DNA from: Gymnorhina tibicen
Lineage: Eukaryota > Chordata > Aves > Passeriformes > Artamidae
NCBI GenBank assembly: GCA_013399875.1
Contig: VXAZ01018984.1
Location: 62,001 to 126,000, forward strand
Length of the DNA stretch: 64,000 nucleotides
Direction: 5' to 3'
Of the stretch, positions 36,501 through 46,104 are shown in pieces. The notes below the pieces were generated by a model, which was not told where the DNA came from, made no database searches, and was given only the letters and a program-made list of their open reading frames with translations. Made by a program: the position numbers and the translations under genes. Numbering within the stretch: the stretch's first letter is position 1; every line of letters begins with the position of its first letter.

Positions 36501-36529
36501 ACCAGACCATCAAACACGTTCAGCCAGAT
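33516..36529. other. Intergenic between CR1 and the COQ2 3' end
   Basis: AT-rich, with no gene recognised. An imperfect direct repeat is visible at about 35229-35290 and 35310-35370: both halves share CTCTTTTGCACTT followed by a TATTAATCATAAAA-type segment, roughly 80 bp apart. Confidence 0.45.
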
Positions 36530-36535
36530 TTTATT
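36530..36535 (-). terminator. Candidate COQ2 polyadenylation signal
   Basis: AATAAA on the minus strand lies about 358 nt downstream of the COQ2 stop. It is the first canonical hexamer I find in the 3' direction. Confidence 0.45.
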
Positions 36536-36892
36536 TACATCCAGATCATTTTGCATTTTTACCCGTGCTGTCACTAAGAGACACCTGCTTCATACAAAAT
36601 CTTGGGTTCAGAGTCTCCAGAGTTTGACAGAAGTTCGCTGGTACTACACAGGACCAGCACAGCAGCTTCACTTACTGGAGTTCTATGCAGATTGAAGTTA
36701 TTGAGAGATAACCAAAACTTTCATTGTAGAATTATTTCTACAATGCATGATTGCATGATTTTAGAAACAAGAATGTTTCCACCAGTTTTTATAAATAAAC
36801 AATATAAAGCAGCTATACTTACATTAAAAGGGTTTTTCTTCTTACAATACTTACACTTTAGTTAGAGTAAAATATCACTATAGTGATTTCAG

Positions 36893-39800
36893 CTATCTGT
36901 TTTCTGAAGGTTCCTCTACATTTTTTAAGTCTTTTCGCTTCCACAGATTTCCAAGCACAATCCCTATGAAGAGCAGAATTCCTACAGTACGATTTGAAGC
37001 AAATTTTTTCCAGCAGTCTTCAGGCTTGTCTATGTCCAAAGTGTAAATCTGCAAAAGCACAGTATAACATGACAGGATTATTATTTTACAGACTCATAAA
37101 TATCTGACATAAACATCACAGAATGATTTGCAACTTCAACAAATTATTCCTAAATTCTAAAAGTCTACCCTTACCTCCACAGAAAAGAGGAATACTTCGT
37201 GCTTAAAAATTTCTTTGCATTACTGGCATCTGTGTTTGACAGATTTATTCAACATACAGCAGAAAAGTTGAGGATCTCATACGAACATGATTCCCAGACC
37301 ATCTCAATGGAAGACTATGTAAACAGCATGGTTACTGGTGTGTCTGGTTTGATATTTAAAAGTGCAAAAATATCTGGGCATGTCAGTAAGTCTCCCTGAG
37401 ATTTTCCTCAGTAGGTTACCACCTAATTCTTCAGTGTAACTTTAAATAAAAATAAGCCCTTCAGAACATGCACTTTTCCATCTCTGCTGCAAGGTGTTGT
37501 TCCATGTTCCAGTAGAGACAAGGCACTGGAGAGCCAGCAGTGAACTGATAACTGGAAAGCACAGGGAAGTGCCAGGCCCTGCCTTGCCACACAGGGCTTG
37601 TTCAGTCCAGTTGCCCTTAGCCAAGTTCATGCAATTCCCTTCCAAACAAGAACCAGGACACCTGCAACAGCAGCCAGAGAGCATGGCAGCTCTCTGCTGT
37701 GAGTCACAACTAAAAGTAAAAAAAACCCAAACCCACAAGGTGTAGCTAGAGCAAAGTTACTGAAAAATATTCCCAAAACCAAACTTTGGTGCAAAAGTCT
37801 TGAGCAGGTTAACAAGAGGACATGTTGAGCAAAATGAGTGAAAAGATTAATAGAGAAGGAGCCCCTAAAACTTCAAACCTTGCACTTCAGCCTTTGAAAA
37901 AGTTAAAACAGAAAGTATTTGACCGAAAGAAGTGAAACCTTCCCAGGAAACCTACTTTATTTGTGGTTGTACAAAGAAATCAGGGTTGGGTCCTGGTCAA
38001 ATAATCAAAAACACTCTTCACAAGCTTCTAAGATATGGTGTGATCCACACCCTTAAGAACCTGTCAGCCCCTCAGACAGTGGGAACTTGAAACACTGAAC
38101 TGACAAAGTAAACTCAACAGCAGCCAAGCTATACTTTCAGAAACACAAGGAAAGCAAAAGATGTTATTTTTCTATTGGCGCACTTCTTGAGAGGGATATA
38201 ATTTGACATCATCATGACCCAAATTCTTCTGCCTCAGGCAAAAATTCAGTGAATTAAGGAAATCCTGGTCCTCAAGCATCTTACTCAGCTTTCTAAACTC
38301 AGTTAAGCACACAATCAGAAATCTTGAACAAGATAAACAGGAAAATGTTTAAGCAAGACTAGTATTAAAATAATCACTCAAAAAGAAGCTACTCTGTGGT
38401 ACACAGAACAGTTCTGCTCTTGTGACTTTGGCAGTCCACACAATTGTGAATTCTCCGTCACTTACACTCCTTAGGTCTGCATCCTCACTTATAAAGATCC
38501 TTAAAAGTGGTTTCCATTCATGCCAAAACCACAGCGAAAAGCCTCTCTGACAATTCAAAGTGTAAATGATCATGCAGTGGATGTATATTCTCTCCTTCAT
38601 ACATTTTCCAAGCACAATCACTATGAAAACAGTAACTGAGTGCCAGACTACATCACCACAAGAATTCCCTTACTCAGAGACATGTTTAATATCCATCACC
38701 TGCATGAGCTCCACCCATTAAAATGCAACATACAACCAACGTGCTTTAAAAAGTTTCACATTACCACAGATTGAACTTCTCAGACTGGCAGTGGTTTTAC
38801 TACTTGCAATACACAGACCTCTGCCATCATTTACCTGTCAAGACCAGCAATTAATTTTTGAATAGACTGACTCGTCACTTACTACAAGACTGTGTAACAC
38901 AGTTGTTAGGATGCAGAAAGAACAAGGTAACAAGATCCTATCTGCATCTTTTACTGACAAAGCTAATGTCTTTCTGTTATTCATAAAAATTTCTAAACTA
39001 ATGCAACTACAAGACTGAGCTGGATTGTTCTCTGCTATAAAAAGAACTCTGAGTTAGAACTGTCAATTAACATAAAATTATAATATTAGCATCTGCTATT
39101 ATATGTGCCAGACACTGCAAGAGCTGTATCAGAACAGTCAACACCACAGTATTTTACAGCATACTGAAGCAGATTTAGCAGCAGCTGCTGCTGGGAGTGA
39201 GGAGAAAACCACTTTCGTGAGATGACAGCTTAACATGTGGCACTTGTGTTGGTTATGAACGGACTGAAAGCAGCGCTCCGCTGTTTGCAGTCTGCAAAAC
39301 AGCAACCAAAATGTCTGCAAAAGGTATTAAGAGGACCGAGTTTATTGTCAGAAGACTTCAGTTCTCTTTACAGGAACTGTTTTTCATGGGAACTGATGGG
39401 GGTTGAAAAGCACTCTGACTCCTCAGTAACAACTTCCACATGGAAAAAGTATAAATAAGTCCATCAAACCTGGTGTGCCAGGTGAGCCCCTATGGCAGCC
39501 ACGGCCGAGTAATACGGGAAGGTTTGGCTGCAATTCATCCCTGCCACGCACAAACTCAGAAGCATGGCCAGGCTGAAGCCGCTGAGCCACTTCTTCGTGT
39601 CCTCCTTGAACTGCAATGCAGTTGACTTCACACCAATCATGATGTCATCCCTCTTATCCTGGAATGAAAGGATGGATTACCAGATAATCTATAATCCAAT
39701 GCCATTTCATAAGAATAATAAAAATGGGGGACTTGCTTAAATTTCCAATGCTTCTTACTAGGAACCCAATTTAAGGACAGTTGTAGGTCCCCACACTAAA

Positions 39801-42800
39801 ATTTAAACTAGAACGTTGGTCTGAGAGCTGCTTTAGCAGCCAAGAATTAATACCAACATCTAAGTTATTTACACAATACAAAAGTGTAAGAGCACAAAGG
39901 GTATTTTACTTCCATCTTTCCACCTGCTTTGTAAAACCTTGGCAAACAGCAATAAAACATTGAAGGGCTGAGACTTCTTTGGTGCTGTGTCAGCCCAGCT
40001 GAAGGTGAAGAACTGCAAGAGGTTAGTTCTGCTGTTTGACAACAAATATGTAAACGAAACACACAAACTTGTATGTTTAAACACAGGCATGTGGAATGTC
40101 TCACTGTTACCCCACCTGATGCGCATAAATGGTGTCATACACCAGTGTCCACATGACTCCAGCAAAGTACAAGGGCAAACACACACACCACTCACACGAC
40201 CCTCTGAGGGCAGACCAGCCAAGAAGGGCTCCCCAATTAAATGTAAGTCCTAAAAACAGGAGGAGAATGAAAAAAAAAAAAAAGTTAGAAGAATGCCAGC
40301 AGCAATTAAATATTATTTGTTTGTTTGAGGGTGTATCATATCAGCAGCTTTTTGTACAATACTGACATCTCTATTTTTCTACCACTTATTTTCAGACAGG
40401 TAATAAATAGAAGTTATTTGACATTAAATACTCTGGACATACAAGGAAAAATACACATACCACACATTTTTCCCTAATTTAAACTTGACTTCATTAGTGT
40501 AGGGCAACATTTGCACAGAACTATTCCAGAATACTCAAACAACAGGCCTGAGGGTAGAATGCTTAGATGTCAGTGTAACAAAAGATGTCAGCATAAATGG
40601 CTGCAAAACAGTACACAGCAGCCAACTATGGTACTTCTAGGCTGAAAATGACAATTTTGGTAAAAAACCCCTGAAGACAGCTGGAATGTGAAAGCCAATA
40701 TACACAGGTATGTTTTAGTAGCTCAGCCTAAAATACAAGCACCATCAGTATCTGTTCAGGAGTTATTTTAGAAGCTGAAGACTGAAATGCTGTACAGACA
40801 AATCTGTATTTAAGAAGGGTTTTGAAATAACCCCAAAACCATAGCTCATTCTCAAATCACAAATATTTATTTCCTCCCTACTTTTCTTCCTCCTATCACT
40901 CCATCAAAACAAGGAACTGATTTCTAACCAAAAAAAACCCCAAAGCCATACAACAACTCTGATGCCATTAAGAATTAAGCAGCTTGTGGCACAACAGAGC
41001 TTTGTCTATAAGGCGTTTCTAATAAAGTTATAAAAAGTCAGATTGCTAAAGCTCAAATATTAATTCGTAAAGCACCCCAAAAACTACAGCTGAAATAAAA
41101 AACCAGTAAAAGTATTTCCATCTCACCCAAAACTAGCTGTGGCCAGTATGTTATTCTCTTCATCAGAGGGTAGGTGACCACAAGGGATAAAGAGGCTGCT
41201 CCCAGAATGATACTGCAAGAAGTACCAAGAGGATTACTGTTTGCCAGGTTAAAGATCAGGAGATGTAGTGCAGCTTTACAGGATCTGTACATGATACTGA
41301 ACTAATTATTTTCCTTTCAACTACAATTCTAATAACATCCTCCCTCTGACCCCAACACCTTTTCTGCTCAAAATCTCTGTACATAACCCAGGACCCAGAA
41401 CCAAACTTCAAAAACCAAAATATAACTCATACATCACCTGTAGTAATTCAGACACAGAAGCACACAGAGCGCCAGGCTGAGCTGTCCCCCGAGAAAAACC
41501 AAGGACTGAAAAGTGGAGATATCTCCAGCTGCCAGGGGTCTGCTTGCTGTCCTTGCAACCTAAAACATGGAAACAATATTACCACCAGGGACATCTGTAA
41601 CTGATCAGCAATTTACAATGTTTGTTTCCTGTTTTCTGAGGAGAAATGAAAGGGCCCTAATTCTGTTGTTGACTTTTGTTTCTCTCTAATGGCATTTTCA
41701 GAATCCAGTCCCACTGATGTGGCGTTAACAGCTGTGAAAAGACAATTCATTTAATCCTAGCTGGGAAACAGTGGAGTTTAGAAACTCTGTCCGGAACAAG
41801 AAATCAAACAAGGTAAACTGAAGAAAGAAACAGATATCAGAAAAAAGTTAAATGAATGGTGAGTTACTTGCCAAAGGTGACCAATGCCAAAAAAACCTCA
41901 AATGACTGAAATTCACCTCAACATGAGAAAGAACTTCTTTACACTGAGGGTGGCAGAGCCCTGGAACAGGCTGCCTAGGGAGGTCGTGAAGTCTCCCTCT
42001 CTGGAGACATGCCAAGCCCCACCTGGATGTGTTCCTGTGTCACCTGCTCCAGGTGACTCTACCTTGGCAGAAGGTTGGACTGGATGATGTCCAGAGGTGC
42101 CTTTCAACCCTAACGATTCTGTGAAATTGTGCATGTCAGTGAAAATGGTGTCAAGTCTATTCAAACAGGTTCAAAAGCCAACTTTTTACAGAATATTATG
42201 TACATATAAAGTGTCTTGCCTGTGCTTTAATAATGTGCATTTAAATAAACTCTTTTAGCTTGTTCTCCCCTCCACCATCTGGTTACGTTAAACACCAAAT
42301 ACTGCTTTTGAAGTTTAAACATGCAGTTAACATATCTGTGACCAGTTCCACTGCACAGTGCAACCAAACGTGGGATGTTTCACTTGAAGAAAACATCTCC
42401 CAAATAATCAGTAACATGAAATTTAAACCCCAAACCACCATCACGTACACCAGCCAACATCCTGCTGTTGGCCTGGGCTCTACGGCACTTGTGTTGAAGG
42501 CAGCTTTTTAAGGTACGCCACAAAAAGCTGTGAAGGCAATTTTTAAAACTTTCCATCTAACCACATCACATAATACATAAATTAAATCATTATATTGAAA
42601 TTCCCTCTTACTTATCACATCAAATCCGTTCAGCATGTGTAGTTGTTAACACCTTCCAAACCCTAAACCATCCAAAGCTGCCACAAACCCCATTCTGATT
42701 CCCTGCCTTCCCAACAGCACAAATACAAGTGCCGTACTAAGAACTTCACATATTGGATTGGCTCATTATTCTGTGTCTTGCAGGGCCGAAACCCAAACCC

Positions 42801-44313
42801 CAAAACCAGAAGAACAATACAGGAACAGAAAACAGGACGAGCAAACAGTGACACATCACCAGGACATTCCCCTCCAAGCCTGCACCTGTGCACATTTCAA
42901 AATCTGACACTGGGCACTGCCTTTTGCTTATTTCCCTCTTCTGAACAAAAGGGAGATGATAAATGAAAAATTTATAGAAGGGGATTAGCTCAGGGTTGGG
43001 CATGATACTCTGAACAGCCAAAATTAAAAATACAACAATACAAGGACACTGCTCCTAAAATTAAGGGGGAAAAAAGTCATTCTTGGGTAGATTGTAACTA
43101 GAAACTGCAGCAAAACAGTGTTACTTGTTTTGTTCTGTCATACAAAACAAGGTTGAGAAATAAACTTTTTCAAGTGCTACCTACAGCTGACAACAGCACG
43201 TATTTTATCTTGCACAGAGGTGAGTATTCCAGAAGATTTATTACAGTCCTGGACAGAGAAATGTTACACAAAATAAAATAATTTCTACTATTTTTGGAGG
43301 AAACTTAGACAAATTTATTGTGTGCATCTCAAATAGAAACATGGAGGAATTCCTGAACCTGGGGCCTGCACTCAGCAAGGAATCGCTGGTGATGTTGATG
43401 TACTTCAGTGCCTTCAAGGTCCTTGGTGCCTGGCTAAGAAAAAACACCATCTGTTAAGTGGAGTTTCCCTCCCTGGAGACATTCCAAAACGACCTGGACA
43501 CATTCTGTGTCACCTGCTCCAGGTGGTTGGCCTTGGCAAGGGGGTTGAACTAGATCATCTCCCGAGGTCCCTTCCAACCTTAAAAATTCTGTTTATTCTG
43601 TGATGATGCAGATGATTGGGCATGTGCTTGGTTCATTGAATCACAGAAGGGCTTGGGTTGGAAGGGGACCTTGAAGATCACCTCATTCCAACCCTCATGC
43701 TGTGGGCAGGGACACTTTTCACTAGACCAGATTACTCAGAGCCCCATCCAACTTGGCCTTGAACACTTCTAGGGATGGGACTTCTCTGGGCAACCTGTTC
43801 CAGTGCCTCACCATCCTCAAGAGTGAAGAATTTCTTCCTAATATCTAATCTAAATCTGCTCTTTCAGTTTGAAGCCGTCCCCCCTTGTCCTGTCACTACA
43901 TGCTCGTGTCAAGAGCCTTGCCCCGTCGCTCTCTACCTGTCTGTCATAGTCGCGGTCCCACATGTCATTGATGGTGCAGCCGGCCCCTCGCATGAGCACG
44001 GCTCCCACGCCGAACAGGGACAGCATGCGCCAGTCCGGGAGGCAGCCGGGCGCGGCCGCCAGCCCGATGCTCCAGGTACACGGCAGGTACAGCAGCCACG
44101 TCCCTGCGGGGAGACAAAACCCGCGGGCGGGCTCAGCCGGGAGTGGGAGGCCACGGGGGGCAAGGGGCCCCGACCCTCCCCGCCGCGCTCACCGGCGGGC
44201 TGGTGCAGCCGCATGAGCCGCAGGTAGGGCTGCAGCGGGGCCGGCGCGGCGCGCACCAGCTCGGCCGNGCGCCGCCCACGCTGCCGCGGGACGGGGTCAC
44301 GCGCCCTGCGCAT
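36893..44313 (-). CDS. COQ2: COQ2, 4-hydroxybenzoate polyprenyltransferase (mitochondrial)
   Basis: COQ2 joins the polyprenyl tail to 4-hydroxybenzoate in the mitochondrial inner membrane, the second step of ubiquinone assembly. Seven exons: 44193-44313, 43937-44103, 41438-41559, 41127-41212, 40116-40249, 39470-39658 and 36893-37048 (975 nt, 324 aa plus TAG). The N-terminus ([15 protein letters not shown]) is Arg-rich like a mitochondrial presequence. An in-frame ATG further 5' (44448) cannot be excluded. Next come [20 protein letters not shown] and the first Asp-rich motif NDMWDRDYD (86-94), which binds the diphosphate through Mg2+. [16 protein letters not shown] and [10 protein letters not shown] follow, then the second Asp-rich motif DTIYAHQDKRDD (204-215). 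Several hydrophobic helices fit a UbiA fold. One ambiguous base (44268) falls in exon 1. A CR1 ends next to the exon-2 donor, and exon 5 has an inverted copy at 44930-45063. Confidence 0.96.
39976..40491. repeat. Inverted repeat arm A (COQ2 exon 5 and flanking introns)
   Basis: This 516-bp segment, holding COQ2 exon 5 (40116-40249) and parts of introns 4 and 5, recurs in reverse complement at 44692-45203. The arms are about 4.2 kb apart and bracket COQ2 exons 1-4 and the promoter. This arm is the original, since it is in frame inside the complete gene. Confidence 0.9.
41905..42125 (+). mobile_element. CR1 LINE 3' fragment in COQ2 intron 2
   Basis: The CR1 3' end includes CACCTCAACATGAGAAAGAA near 41915, GGTGGCAGAGCCCTGGAACA near 41950 and AGGTTGGACTGGATGATGTC near 42071. 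It ends AACGATTCTGTGA near 42124. It is 5'-truncated and antisense to COQ2. Confidence 0.9.
43455..43604 (+). mobile_element. CR1 LINE 3' fragment in COQ2 intron 2 (+ orientation)
   Basis: A short CR1 3' end: GTCACCTGCTCCAGGTGGTT near 43509, GTTGAACTAGATCATCTCCC near 43543, and a tail TTCTGTTTATTCTGTGATGA near 43587. Its 3' end faces the CR1 that starts at about 43636. Confidence 0.88.
43636..43922 (-). mobile_element. CR1 LINE 3' fragment abutting COQ2 exon 2
   Basis: A minus-orientation CR1 3' end: TTGAATCACAGAAGGGCTTG near 43637, CATCCAACTTGGCCTTGAAC near 43746, GAATTTCTTCCTAATATCTA near 43828 and CCTTGTCCTGTCACTACATG near 43883. Its CR1-like sequence runs to within roughly 10-15 bp of the exon-2 splice donor (43936). 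Confidence 0.88.
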
Positions 44314-44318
44314 GCGCG
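44307..44318. promoter_or_regulatory. NRF-1 binding site over the COQ2 start
   Basis: TGCGCATGCGCG matches the palindromic NRF-1 consensus (YGCGCAYGCGCR) at every position and overlaps the proposed COQ2 initiator ATG. NRF-1 drives many nuclear genes for mitochondrial proteins, so this fits the gene's role. The surrounding 44.0-44.4 kb is a CpG-rich promoter. Confidence 0.75.
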
Positions 44319-44691
44319 GCGCCCTCACGTGCCACGCGCCGGGGCTGAGGCGGGGCAGGGTGTGGGCCCGGGGTGTCAGCAGTGAAATCCTCCGAATCCA
44401 CCTTACGTCCCCGGAACATAAGGTGATTGCTCTCAGCACATGTGTCATCTCCCAGACCTCTCCTCACTGTAGTTAATAAAAAAAAAAAGTCAGAGTTCCC
44501 ATGCGGCCTTTGTATCTCTTCTCCTCGCTCACTCAGTTCTCCCCCCATCTGTGTGAGGGACTGAAATGCTGAGGGTTAATGACTCCAACAATCAGCGAGC
44601 TGCAAAAGCATCGGGCCCTTGGCTGAGGCCGGGTTTGCACCTCCCGAGCGGGAGGAGACGGCTTGGGGTGTATGGTGGGAAACCACAGCCC

Positions 44692-45203
44692 AAGTCAAGT
44701 TTAAATTAGGAAAAAATGTGTGGTATGTGTATTTTTCCTTGTATGTCCAGAGTATTTAATGTCAAATAACTTCTATTTATTACCTGTCTGAAAATAAGTG
44801 GTAGTAAAATAGAGATGTCAGTATTGTACAAAAAGCTGCTGATATGATACACCCTCAAACAAACAATATTTAATTGCTGCTGGCATTCTTCTAACTTTTT
44901 TTTTTTTTTCATTCTCCTCCTGTTTTTAGGACTTACATTTAATTGGGGAGCCCTTCTTGGCTGGTCTGCCATCAGAGGGTCGTGTGAGTGGTGTGTGTGT
45001 TTGCCCTTGTACTTTGCTGGAGTCATGTGGACACTGGTGTATGACACCATTTATGCGCATCAGGTGGGGTAACAGTGAGACATTCCACATGCCTGTGTTT
45101 AAACACACAAGTTTGTGTGTTTCGTTTACATATTTGTTGTCAAACAGCAGAACTAACCTCTTGCAGTTCTTCACCTTCAGCTGGGCTGACACAGCACCAA
45201 AGA
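44692..45203. repeat. Inverted repeat arm B (copy of COQ2 exon 5 region)
   Basis: This 512-bp reverse-complement copy of 39976-40491 runs from AAGTCAAGTTTAAATTA at its left edge to CAGCACCAAAGA at its right. I can see a handful of differences, including single substitutions, a 4-bp indel (an AAAT missing from AAATAATATTTAATT) and a poly-T length change. Identity is therefore about 98-99%. Flanking intron sequence is included, so this is a DNA-level duplication and not a retrocopy. Confidence 0.92.
44930..45063 (+). pseudogene. COQ2: Duplicated COQ2 exon 5 (isolated exon, opposite strand)
   Basis: A 134-nt copy of COQ2 exon 5 with intact splice acceptor (TTTTTAG|G) and donor (CAG|GTGGGGT). 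Its frame is fully open ([12 protein letters not shown], then [14 protein letters not shown]). It differs from the parent exon by one visible base, a Leu-to-Ile change just after GWSA. It lies outside COQ2 and points away from it, so it cannot join COQ2 mRNA in cis without an inversion. A divergent transcript from the COQ2 CpG promoter could splice it in. I treat it as an exon fragment without known function. Confidence 0.85.
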
Positions 45204-45375
45204 CAACAAACTCATCTCAACAGGGGAGGTACCTGGGCATTCCCACCTGGACCAGATTGTATACTAACCCAATGAACTTCATGTTTCAGGGCCTTCCCCC
45301 ACCCCTGATGGATCAAGACTGTGACCAGCACACATCAAAATTGCATCAATCAAGTCTCCTTTCTGGGTCCACAGG

Positions 45376-46104
45376 TGGTGATATCTGCGCAGAAAAATTC
45401 ACAACGCCAGAGGTTTATGTCCAAAAAGGAGACAGAGGAGTCCTGTAACTTATTCAAATAAAGGGAGAGGCCATGGGGCATTCCCCTGGGGTCTCTCAAG
45501 TTGTTGGAGGACGCAGCCTCCTTTTAATCCTATTTTTCTGGCCACATCAACCCTCTTCCTTTCCCCATTGTCGGAGGTGCTTGAGAGGTACAGACTTCCT
45601 GAAATACCTAATACAGACCCCCTTCTATTGTGCACCTCCCCCTTTTCTTTGTATCTCTCTTCTTTTTCTCTAAGTCCAGGAATTTAACATGGCCTTGGAG
45701 GAGCAACTGTCTGTGTCTATTAGTAATTGACATTCCTCTGAAATTTATGGTTCCTCCCGTTACTTCTTTCACCTATCAGTATCTGGCTTTTCCTACAGGC
45801 AGACTCGAAATTTGTTTGTAATGACACATTCTTCTCATTCCTTTCATATCTTTCCTCTCCACTATCTTGACCTTTCTTTTCTTGTCCTTATATATTTTCT
45901 TAAGTTATATTTTTATACTTTTATATTGTTGTATTTCTATAGAAAATAACCGAAATGGCTGCATCCCTCCTTTCCATTGTTCTAAACTAAGCCTGCTGTA
46001 TATAGACACCGGTCATTCAAGTGTCATTTCACTCTAATCCACCCTGAGGGACCCATTAACAAGAACCTCAGTTACCACACCTTCAGGGGCTGGTCATATC
46101 ACCA
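45376..46104 (-). mobile_element. ERV LTR (about 730 bp)
   Basis: TGGTGATAT (45376-45384) and ATATCACCA (46096-46104) form a 9-bp terminal inverted repeat with TG...CA ends. The body resembles a passerine ERV LTR that I recognise only in general form (GGGGCATTCCCCTGGGGTCT near 45475, TTTAACATGGCCTTGGAGGA near 45683). On the minus strand TATAAAAGTATAAAAATATA lies near 45905-45925 and AATAAG about 70 bp before the 3' end, which gives the orientation. No target-site duplication is visible at the two ends, so the left flank may hold residual internal sequence or be rearranged. Confidence 0.65.
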
